NCBI GenBank assembly: GCA_913058555.1
Contig: CAJXRJ010000386.1
Coordinates: forward strand, 1 to 7,273
Origin: an uncultured bacterium
GTDB taxonomy: Bacteria > Planctomycetota > UBA1135 > GCA-002686595
Direction of reading: 5' to 3'
DNA: 7,273 nucleotides
Part shown: positions 1-6,160 of the stretch, piece by piece
Numbering within the stretch: position 1 is the first letter of the stretch
Layout: each line of letters starts with the position of its first letter
Made by a program: the position numbers and the translations under genes
The notes under the pieces: generated by a model
What the model was told of the DNA's origin: nothing
Seen by the model: the letters and a program-made list of their open reading frames with translations, nothing else
The model's database searches: none

Positions 1-16
1 TGTGTATAAGAGACAG
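1..16. other. Residual Tn5/Nextera mosaic-end adapter
   Basis: The first 16 bases, TGTGTATAAGAGACAG, match the last 16 bases of the 19-base Tn5 mosaic end used in Nextera-type libraries. The methionyl-tRNA synthetase reading frame is sensible up to base 17 and the adapter starts directly after it. This is technical sequence left at a contig end, not a natural transposon end: there is no transposase gene or second end. Translation of the synthetase must not be carried into it. Confidence 0.95.
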
Positions 17-1429
17 CGCCCATGGCGCCAGTCGGTCCACGAAGACGTTGGCGACGGTGGCGTTCTTGACGATCGCCTCGGCGCCCTTCCGGAACCTGAA
101 GGCGCGAAAGTGCTCGGCCGGATCTTCCATGGGGCCGCATTCGGTGAGCAGGACGCTGTCCATTTCCTCAGCGTGCTCTGGAGCGATCGGGGGGACCGTG
201 CCGTCGGCCTTCTTGTGGATGAACTTCAGGACCCGTGACGCAAGGTTGCCGATGGTGCTCGCGAGCGCTGTATTGGCGGTCTGCACAAACTGCTCGAGGG
301 AGAACTCGGAGTCAGAGGTCTCTGGCATCGACGAGGCGATGTAGAAGCGAGTCGAGTCTACGCCCCACTCGGACACAAAGGTCTTGATGTCGAAGGCGTT
401 GCCCTCAGAGGTGGAGAACTTGCCGCCGGCGAGGTTGTAGAACTCGTTGGCTGGGACCTCAGCGGGCAGGACGTAGGAGTCCTTCACCCCGTACAGCATC
501 GACGGGAAGACGAGGCAGTGGAACGGAATGTTGTCCTTGCCAATGAAGTGCACGAGCTGGGTGTCGTCGCCCTTCCACCAGGCCTCCCATGCGTCGGCTG
601 GCTCGCCGCGGGCTGCGAGTAGCTCCTTGGTGAAGCTCACGTAGCCGATGGGGGCGTCGAACCACACGTAGAGCACCTTGCCATCCCCCTTGTCGCCGAC
701 TTCGGCCGGCAGCGGGATGCCCCAGCTCATGTCCCGTGTGATGGCCCGCTCGGGCACGTCCTTGAGGAGATTCTGGATGAACTTCTCGACGTTGCTCTTC
801 CACTTGTGACCTTCAATCCAGTTGCCGATGTGCTCATCGCGGATCTTCGGAAGGTCGAGGTACCAGTGCGTCGTTGTCTTCGTCACCGGCTGTGTGCCGC
901 AGACCTTGCACTTGGGGTCCTGGAACTTGAGCGGGTCGATCCAAGTGCTGCACTGTGGGCACTCGTCTCCGCGGGCGCCCTCGAAGCCGCACACGTAACA
1001 CGTGCCGGTCACGTAACGGTCCGCGAGGAACATCGAGTCCGTTTCGCAGTAGAGCTGCCTGGCATCGCGCTCGATCAAGTAGCCGCCCTCGAGCAGGCGC
1101 GAAAAGAACTCCTGCGACGACTCGGCGTGTTGGGGGCACGTGCTCGTTCCGGACACGATGTCGTACCGAATGTCGAGGGCCTTGAAGGTGGCGGCCATGT
1201 CGTCGTGCCACTTCTTCACGTAGCTCGGGTAGTCCATGCCCGCCTTTTCGGCCGCTATGGTGATCGCGACGCCGTGGTCGTCGGAGCCTGAGACCGCCAG
1301 AACCTCCTCCCCGCACATGCGCAGGGTCCGGACGTAAATGTCAGCGGGCAGGTACGCGCCGGCGATGTGCCCGAAGTGGAGCGGCCCGTTGGCGTAGAGC
1401 AGCGCGGAGGTGACGAGGGTGCGGGTCAC
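17..1429 (-). CDS. metG: Methionyl-tRNA synthetase, C-terminally truncated by the contig end
   Basis: This class I aminoacyl-tRNA synthetase charges tRNA-Met with methionine in the cytoplasm, for both initiation and elongation. About 471 residues are visible. The N-terminus reads VTRTLVTSALLYANGPLHFG, with the HIGH-type motif HFGH at residues 18-21. A zinc-binding insert carries CxxC pairs at 144-147, 157-160 and 174-177. A WFDAPIGYVS segment and the KMSKS-type loop KFSTS (337-341) follow. The start of the helical anticodon-binding domain is present (IGNLASRVLKF, later VDRLAPW). The GTG at 1427-1429 is chosen because it puts the conserved TLVTSAL strand at residue 4, as usual in the family. 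A TTG lies 18 bases upstream in frame, and the frame is closed by TAG at 1496-1498. No clear ribosome-binding site is visible. The family core is about 510-560 residues, so at least the last 50-90 residues are missing beyond the window. The gene is divergent from the helical-protein gene. Confidence 0.96.
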
Positions 1430-1639
1430 GGGGTCTTGATGGGGCAATGGGCGGTGTCGCGAAATGGGGCCCAAAGTGGGACCACGGCCGGGAGTCTACC
1501 AGCCTGCCCCCCGGAGACCGACCCAGGCGGGGACGAGTCTCGGTTCTGGCCCAGTTGGCCTCACGATACATGGCCCCAAGGCCCGATGCACCCCGAGGAT
1601 AGGTGCCCATTCGCCGTGGACCAGCCTCTCCGCCTGCCC
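1430..1639. promoter_or_regulatory. Divergent intergenic region, presumed promoters for metG and the helical-protein/HD-GYP pair
   Basis: These 210 bases separate two divergent starts, so they should hold both promoters. On the minus strand TAGACT (1493-1498) resembles a -10 hexamer at 4 of 6 positions and lies about 64 bases before the metG start, but I see no convincing -35 at the right distance. On the plus strand I find no clear promoter. The region is pyrimidine- and GC-rich without strong hairpins or a recognisable RNA leader. In-frame starts upstream of 1640 (for example ATG at 1586, preceded by AAGG with a short 4-base spacer) could shorten the gap. Confidence 0.3.
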
Positions 1640-3007
1640 ATGACTGACTCGTCCTCCTCACCTCGCTCCCCTGAGCCCGACGGCCCCCCAGCCCCGCGCC
1701 CTGACCTCCCAGCGATCTCGTCTGGGTTGTCTGGGGGTGTCGATCCCCTCAGCGGTGCGCTGCCGATGCCTGCGCGGGAGAATCGCGCCCTTGAGGAGGT
1801 CCTCGAGACCGGCGAGCGGTCCATTCGCAAGACCATGGGGTCCCGCGCCGAGGACGGTTTCGACTACGAGACCATCGAAGGTGCCATGACCGAGGCGGGC
1901 GTCGTGGTCATTCAATCCGGCCTGGAAGATGGCGATGCCGTTGACCCGGTTGCCGAGGAGCGAGAGGGCGGCGACGGGATCGGCGTCCTGGAACTCGCCC
2001 AGCTCGTGGCGATCCTCGAGACCGAGCCAGCGGCGGTCGCTTTGGATTCCCGCGCACCGGTCCAGCTCGAGCGTGCGTCGATCCTCCTGCACCAAGCCTG
2101 GCAACCAGCTCCGCCCGAAGCCGGACCCTCCTCCGCCCGGGCCATGGCCCGCCGCCTGGAGGCCACGCTCCAAGGGGTCGATCCCTCCACGGTCTCTGCT
2201 TACCTCTGGGATGCCCTGTCGGACCTCGCGATGTGGCTGCCGGTGGAGCACTTCGACGCCTGGATGGAGGTCGCCGGTCCCATGATCCGGCGTGCGGTTC
2301 CCATGCTCATCGATCGGATGATCGAGCTGGCGATCTCGGCGGATGACTCCACGCGGGAGACCCTGTGGCCCCATATCGTCGACGGCTTTCTCCTTGCCCT
2401 GGCGACGCGTCCGCGGGAGCTGGACGCACGCATCTTCGACCTGCCGAGCGTTGCATTGGATCGCAGCTACGCTCGACTCGGCAACCTACGCGCCCTGGGT
2501 CTCGGACTCTTCAAGCCCGGCGACTTCAAGCTCGATCAGACCTTCGCTCACTCAGCGATTCTCGCCCTCATGGCGACCCCGCTGCAGGCGTCTGTGGGCC
2601 CGGTCCTCTTGGCGGCGTTCCGCGAGACCATGCCCGCTGATCCCGGCGTGCGGGCCTGCGTCCTCGCCTACCGCAGCTACAACGAGTCGATGGGGTGGGT
2701 GGCCGCAGTCCAGCTCGCGGCGGGACGTGAGCCCCTCTCAAGTGACCACGAGAGAGCCGTGGCCTGGTGCCTGCTGTCAGGGTTCCGAGAGCTTGAGAGC
2801 GATCGACGTTCGGAGCCTTGGATCCCGGAGGCTCTGGAGTGGCTGGGCGCCCGGGACCGCTCCTACGACCCTGACGAACAACTCGCAGAGACCGACGCTC
2901 TGTTCGATGCCGTACTGAACGAACGCCAAGGCCGCTTCCGGCGAGCTTGGAGCAAGGAGTGCCGCCATTCGGCGGCATGGGCGAAGGAACAATGGGGCCA
3001 GTCATGA
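1640..3007 (+). CDS. Uncharacterised, probably all-alpha-helical protein encoded with an HD-GYP protein
   Basis: I do not recognise a family for this 455-residue protein. It has no signal peptide, no membrane segment and no obvious catalytic motif, so it is probably cytoplasmic. Residues about 8-25 are rich in proline and look disordered. From about residue 110 onward it is a run of amphipathic helices with few beta-prone stretches, for example AYLWDALSDLAMWLP and AILALMATPLQASVGPVLLA. This resembles alpha-helical solenoids such as HEAT or TPR scaffolds, but I cannot fit a repeat consensus. The ATG at 1640 is chosen because it follows the divergent promoter region and begins a typical flexible N-terminus (MTDSSSSPR). 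ATG at 1586 would add 18 residues. Its stop (3005-3007) overlaps the ATG of the HD-GYP gene (ATGA), implying translational coupling. My inference is a partner or regulator of that protein; this is unproven. Coding status is supported by the long frame and strong GC bias at third positions. Confidence 0.8.
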   Translation: MTDSSSSPRSPEPDGPPAPRPDLPAISSGLSGGVDPLSGALPMPARENRALEEVLETGERSIRKTMGSRAEDGFDYETIEGAMTEAGVVVIQSGLEDGDAVDPVAEEREGGDGIGVLELAQLVAILETEPAAVALDSRAPVQLERASILLHQAWQPAPPEAGPSSARAMARRLEATLQGVDPSTVSAYLWDALSDLAMWLPVEHFDAWMEVAGPMIRRAVPMLIDRMIELAISADDSTRETLWPHIVDGFLLALATRPRELDARIFDLPSVALDRSYARLGNLRALGLGLFKPGDFKLDQTFAHSAILALMATPLQASVGPVLLAAFRETMPADPGVRACVLAYRSYNESMGWVAAVQLAAGREPLSSDHERAVAWCLLSGFRELESDRRSEPWIPEALEWLGARDRSYDPDEQLAETDALFDAVLNERQGRFRRAWSKECRHSAAWAKEQWGQS

Positions 3008-4527
3008 TCACACGCCAAGCCGCTGCCAAACTCTGGACCATGCTCTCCGCTGCCGTCGATACGGCGGTCTCGGAGGATCCGCGCTCCGCCAAGGTTCTGG
3101 AGCGCTGCAGCAAGGTGTACAACGAGATCATGCCGGCCATTGGCAACAGCGCCACGGGGAAGGTGGAGCTGACCATGCACATGAGCCTGTTCGTGCACAA
3201 CGGACGGACCATGGCGGACGCGTCCATTCGAGGGCGGACCACCATCGCGTTCCTCCGGGGCATGCGGTCCGGCGGGCTTCGCTTCACCGCTGCGGTGACG
3301 CCTGAGTCGATTCATGCCTTTGTATGCCTCGCCTGCCAAGTCATCGAGAACGGCGGCTTCGATACCCTGAGGATTCCGCGTCAGGTGGCCCTGGAGCCGC
3401 TGGTGGGGATCGTACTGCTCGCCCCGTCCGATGACGTTCGCTGGGAGTGCGTCACGGACATCTGGACGAGCTCTGCATATTCCACCGCTGGAATCGATCT
3501 CCTCTCGGCTGAGCCCGCCAAGCTCGACGTGGTGACCGCAGTGGAGGATGCCATGAGTCTTGCTGAGAGCGGCAACTCCCTTGACCTCGCCGTCGCGCGG
3601 ACCGCGAGCGAGGGCATCTACAGCGTCGCCTCCCAGGGGTTTGATAACCTCCTTCAGCTCGCCGAGCGCCCTGAGTTCGACGTGTTTACGGTGCAGCATT
3701 CGTTGCGCGTATCGCTGCTGGCTTCGTACGTCGCGAGCTTCATGGGCATGTCGGAGGAGGCGGTCGTGGAGCTCACCGCTGGCGCCATGTTCCATGACGT
3801 GGGCAAGGGGCGTATTCCGGAGGCCGTGCTCTACAAGCCCGGCCGACTCGATGACGACGAGCGTCGCATCATGCACGCCCACCCTGAGCTGGGCGCGGAG
3901 ATCCTCCTGGAGAGCGACAGCGTGAGTCCCTACGCCCTGGGGGCTGCGTGGGGTCACCACATGCGCCACGATGGCCGCGGGTACCCCGCCCCCCGCAGCT
4001 GGTACAGGGCGAGCCGATCCACCTCGCTCATTCAGATCTGCGACGTGTTCGAAGCGCTCACTTCGCGTCGCCCGTACAAGGCCCCTTACTCCCCCGCACG
4101 GGCCTACCAGATCCTGTACTCCGACCCAGGCGCTTTCGACCCAGGGCTCCTCGCTGTGTTTACGCGAGCCATGGGCATGTACCCGCCGGGACGCTTCGTC
4201 CAGCTCATCGACGGCCGTCTTGGGCGCGTCGCCAAGGTCGGTTGCCAGCTCGATCGTCCGATCGTCAGGCTGTTCCCGGACGGGGACCTCCTCGTGCTCG
4301 ACGAACCTCAATACAGCCAGTTCGCGGTCAAGCGCCTGCTCGAGGAGCCTGAGTTCGTTCGACTCCTGCGCAACGAGCCCGACGCCCCGCTGTCGGCCGA
4401 AGAGGCCCCGCCCCTGGAGGGCGACGCTCGGGATGACGAGTTCGAGGGCCTGGGTGCCTCCCACGGCGACGAGACCGAGTCCATGGCGGAGCTGCACGCT
4501 CACGGGGCAGACTGCCGCCTCTGCTAG
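3004..4527 (+). CDS. HD-GYP domain protein, probable cyclic-di-GMP phosphodiesterase
   Basis: HD-GYP enzymes hydrolyse the second messenger cyclic di-GMP to pGpG or GMP, lowering its level and affecting motility, adhesion and biofilm. This protein has 507 residues. Residues 1 to about 205 form an N-terminal region with LFVHNGRTMADASIRGRTT and a GGLRFTAAVTPESIHAF segment, a pattern I associate with the N-terminal part of other HD-GYP proteins. There is no receiver domain, and no transmembrane helix. The HD-GYP core follows: His232, His264-Asp265 (HDVGK), His293 (HP), His318-His319, the HDGRGYP motif (322-328) and Asp347 (DVFEALTSRRPYK). A small beta module (PPGRFVQLIDGRLGRVAKVG) follows, then a disordered acidic tail ending in CRLC. 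The glutamate four residues before the first histidine, seen in tri-metal members, is replaced by Phe228, so a two-metal site is likely. The start overlaps the upstream stop as ATGA. An in-frame ATG at 2992, preceded by GAAGGA with only 3 bases between, is an alternative. Confidence 0.93.
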   Translation: MITRQAAAKLWTMLSAAVDTAVSEDPRSAKVLERCSKVYNEIMPAIGNSATGKVELTMHMSLFVHNGRTMADASIRGRTTIAFLRGMRSGGLRFTAAVTPESIHAFVCLACQVIENGGFDTLRIPRQVALEPLVGIVLLAPSDDVRWECVTDIWTSSAYSTAGIDLLSAEPAKLDVVTAVEDAMSLAESGNSLDLAVARTASEGIYSVASQGFDNLLQLAERPEFDVFTVQHSLRVSLLASYVASFMGMSEEAVVELTAGAMFHDVGKGRIPEAVLYKPGRLDDDERRIMHAHPELGAEILLESDSVSPYALGAAWGHHMRHDGRGYPAPRSWYRASRSTSLIQICDVFEALTSRRPYKAPYSPARAYQILYSDPGAFDPGLLAVFTRAMGMYPPGRFVQLIDGRLGRVAKVGCQLDRPIVRLFPDGDLLVLDEPQYSQFAVKRLLEEPEFVRLLRNEPDAPLSAEEAPPLEGDARDDEFEGLGASHGDETESMAELHAHGADCRLC

Positions 4528-4749
4528 TGTCCCATCGGGGGAGACGAGCATCAGGGATGTAGCGGCGGGTGGCGCCAGAGCCCGTCGGGACAGGGAACCT
4601 CCGCGGAGGGATTCACAGGGCCGCTGGATGCGCCCCTGCGACGGGGAGGCGGGGCGCCGGCCGGAGGTCCCGTGCGCGGCGCTTGGCCGCGGAAAGGGCA
4701 TCGCCGAGCGATTCGGGCGTCAGAGCCGTGAGCCCGGCGTGACCTGCCC
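4528..4749 (+). promoter_or_regulatory. Structured intergenic leader candidate with cobalamin-riboswitch-like boxes
   Basis: This is the first 222 bases of the 338-base gap before the acyl-CoA dehydrogenase gene. I see nested inverted repeats. TGTCCC plus CGGG (4528-4533, 4536-4539) pair with CCCG plus GGGACA (4581-4584, 4587-4592). There is a palindrome at 4598-4609. GCGCCCC/GGGGCGC pair at 4630-4636 and 4651-4657. CGCGGC/GCCGCG pair at 4675-4680 and 4686-4691. An imperfect 12-pair hairpin lies at 4715-4749. By eye, five boxes occur in cobalamin-riboswitch order: ACAGGGAA (4590-4597), GGAGGGATTC (about 4605-4614), CCCCTGCGAC (4633-4642), GCTTGG then GGAAAGGGC (4681-4699), and GAGCCCGGCGTGACCTGCC (about 4730-4748). 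However, near-invariant bases differ: ACTGT becomes ACGGG, CACTGG becomes GCTTGG, and the last box has two extra bases. The downstream gene is not a known cobalamin target, and a weak -10-like TACACT (4751-4756) lies after the boxes. GC-rich DNA forms hairpins easily, so chance is a real alternative. Bases 4750-4865 show no clear gene or strong ribosome-binding site. Confidence 0.25.
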
Positions 4750-4865
4750 CTACACTATTCGCCGCGCGAACCGAGGCTAGCGGGACCACGAGCGGTCCTC
4801 TGCGGCGCGCGTGACCCCAGAACCCCCCCTTGGGACCCCTCCACGGGCTCCAAAACCTTCGCCCC

Positions 4866-6035
4866 ATGAGCGCGTTCACGCAACTCGACTACCTCGACCT
4901 CGACGACCAGTACTCCGAAGAAGAGCTGATGGTCCGCGACGCCGTTCGCGGCTGGATCTCTGAGCGCTTCATGCCGGTGGTCATGGAGCACTTCGAGAAG
5001 GGCACCTTCCCGATGGAGCTCGTCCCTGAGCTTGCGGACCTCGGCGTCTTTGGCCCGACGACACCGGAAGAGTACGGCGGCGCTGGCATGAACAGCGTGG
5101 CCTATGGCCTCATCTGCCAAGAGCTCGAGCGCGGCGACTCCGGCCTGCGGAGCTTCTGCTCCGTGCAGGGCTCGCTCGTCATGTGGCCCATCCATGAGTA
5201 CGGCAGCGAAGAGCAAAAGCGGGAGTACCTCCCGAAGCTCGCGTCCGGCGAGATGATCGGCTGCTTCGGCCTCACCGAGCCCGACTTCGGATCCAACCCC
5301 GGCGGCATGCTGACCACCGCACGCAAGGACGGAGGGGACTACATCCTCAACGGCCGCAAGATGTGGATCACGAACGGCAGCGTCTCCGACATCGCCATCG
5401 TTTGGGCGAAGGTCGAAGGCCGCATCAAGGGCTTCATCGTGGACTGCAAGTCCAAAGGCTTCAGCGCTCCGAACCACAATCACAAGTGGTCCCTTCGCGC
5501 GTCCTACACGAGCGAGCTTGTCCTTGAGGACGTTCGCGTTCCGGCCTCGGCCATGCTGCCCGGTGCCGACGGCCTGCGTGGCCCGCTCCAGTGCCTGACC
5601 CAGGCCCGCTACGGCATCGCCTGGGGCGTGCTTGGATCCGCCTACGCCTGCTTCGATGAGACGCTCGACTACCAGAAGGAGCGCATCGTTTTCGACAAGC
5701 CGATCGCGGCGTACCAGATCCCGCAGCAGAAGTTCGCCAACATGGCCACCGACATCACGCTCGGCAACCTCTTGGCCCTGCGCGTCGGCCGTCTCAAGGA
5801 CGAAGGGCGCTTCACTTCCGCCCAGGTCTCCATGGCCAAGCGCAACAACGTGAAGCTCGCCCTCGAGGTGAGCCGCACCTGCCGGGACATGCTCGGCGCC
5901 AACGGCGTCACGCTTGAGTACCAGACCGGCCGCCACATGCTGAACCTCGAGTCCGTCGTGACCTACGAGGGCACCCACGACATCCACACCCTCGCCATCG
6001 GCGCCGAGGTCACGGGCATCATGGCGTACCGCTAG
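4866..6035 (+). CDS. gcdH: Acyl-CoA dehydrogenase, glutaryl-CoA dehydrogenase type
   Basis: Glutaryl-CoA dehydrogenase is an FAD enzyme that oxidises and decarboxylates glutaryl-CoA to crotonyl-CoA, passing electrons to electron-transfer flavoprotein, in the breakdown of lysine, tryptophan and aromatic compounds. The protein has 389 residues, the usual length. The N-terminal helical domain (about 15-130) carries GDSGLRSFCSVQGSLV, in which Arg95 matches the arginine that binds the substrate carboxylate in this subfamily. The flavin/acyl-CoA motif CFGLTEPDFGSNPGGM begins at 133 and WITNG at 167. The C-terminal domain contains ARYGIAWGVLGSAYACFDET, RDMLGANG and TYEGTHDIHTLAIGAEVTGI, with catalytic-base candidate Glu368. 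RYGIAWGVLG and THDIH are typical of glutaryl-CoA rather than short-chain dehydrogenases. The family-typical GSDP reads GSNP here. The ATG at 4866 is chosen over an upstream TTG at 4830. No good ribosome-binding site is visible. It appears monocistronic, followed by a terminator. A related dicarboxyl- or short-chain acyl-CoA substrate cannot be excluded. Confidence 0.93.
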   Translation: MSAFTQLDYLDLDDQYSEEELMVRDAVRGWISERFMPVVMEHFEKGTFPMELVPELADLGVFGPTTPEEYGGAGMNSVAYGLICQELERGDSGLRSFCSVQGSLVMWPIHEYGSEEQKREYLPKLASGEMIGCFGLTEPDFGSNPGGMLTTARKDGGDYILNGRKMWITNGSVSDIAIVWAKVEGRIKGFIVDCKSKGFSAPNHNHKWSLRASYTSELVLEDVRVPASAMLPGADGLRGPLQCLTQARYGIAWGVLGSAYACFDETLDYQKERIVFDKPIAAYQIPQQKFANMATDITLGNLLALRVGRLKDEGRFTSAQVSMAKRNNVKLALEVSRTCRDMLGANGVTLEYQTGRHMLNLESVVTYEGTHDIHTLAIGAEVTGIMAYR

Positions 6036-6063
6036 TCGGTCCCTCTGCTCGACATCGCAACTG

Positions 6064-6083
6064 GGGGCCGCCAGGCCGGCCCC
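6064..6083 (+). other. GC-rich hairpin just after the acyl-CoA dehydrogenase gene
   Basis: GGGGCCG (6064-6070) and CGGCCCC (6077-6083) form a perfect 7-pair stem with a 6-base loop, starting 28 bases after the stop codon. No T-run follows, so it is not a classical terminator alone. It may protect the transcript 3' end or act together with the stronger hairpin that starts 18 bases further on. Confidence 0.45.
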
Positions 6084-6100
6084 GCGAAGGGCACGTAAGA

Positions 6101-6137
6101 GGGGAGGCGCGGAACGAGCCGCGCCTCCCCTTCTTCG
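6101..6137 (+). terminator. Strong factor-independent terminator candidate
   Basis: GGGGAGGCGCGG (6101-6112) pairs perfectly with CCGCGCCTCCCC (6119-6130) around the 6-base loop AACGAG. The stem is followed by TTCTTCG, a short T-rich tract that is weak compared with the classic run of Ts. It lies 65 bases after the acyl-CoA dehydrogenase stop and 24 bases before the glycosyltransferase start, so it should separate the two units. The promoter of the next gene would then have to lie within or very close to the hairpin, or the hairpin leaks. Confidence 0.75.
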
Positions 6138-6160
6138 TGGAGCGATGTTAGGTTGCGGCG

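Noticed and set aside
1..16. A natural Tn5/IS50 end
   Set aside because: No transposase, second end or target duplication is present. The 16 bases match the engineered mosaic end of sequencing libraries and sit exactly at the record edge.
1367..1639. N-terminal extension of the helical protein back to 1367
   Set aside because: It would overlap the metG coding start on the opposite strand and add 91 residues of unstructured, non-gene-like sequence. Starts at 1640 or 1586 are more sensible.
2863..4701. Long minus-strand open frame of about 610 codons opposite the HD-GYP gene
   Set aside because: It is the reverse shadow of a GC-rich gene. Its translation is low-complexity and His/Arg/Gly rich with no recognisable domain, while the plus strand encodes clear HD-GYP motifs.
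4728..4756. Promoter with -10 TACACT (4751-4756) before the acyl-CoA dehydrogenase
   Set aside because: The hexamer is acceptable, but the -35 position reads GTGAGC, a poor match, so I do not list it as a separate feature.
4528..4865. RNase P RNA, tmRNA, SRP RNA or a tRNA in the gap
   Set aside because: I searched by eye for their hallmark sequences, such as the RNase P GAGGAAAGUCC and tRNA T-loop with CCA-like end, and found none in position.
4755..5987. Minus-strand open frame of about 410 codons opposite the acyl-CoA dehydrogenase gene
   Set aside because: It has the same GC-driven antisense opening. Its composition is rich in Ala, Val and His, and it covers a gene with clear family motifs on the other strand.
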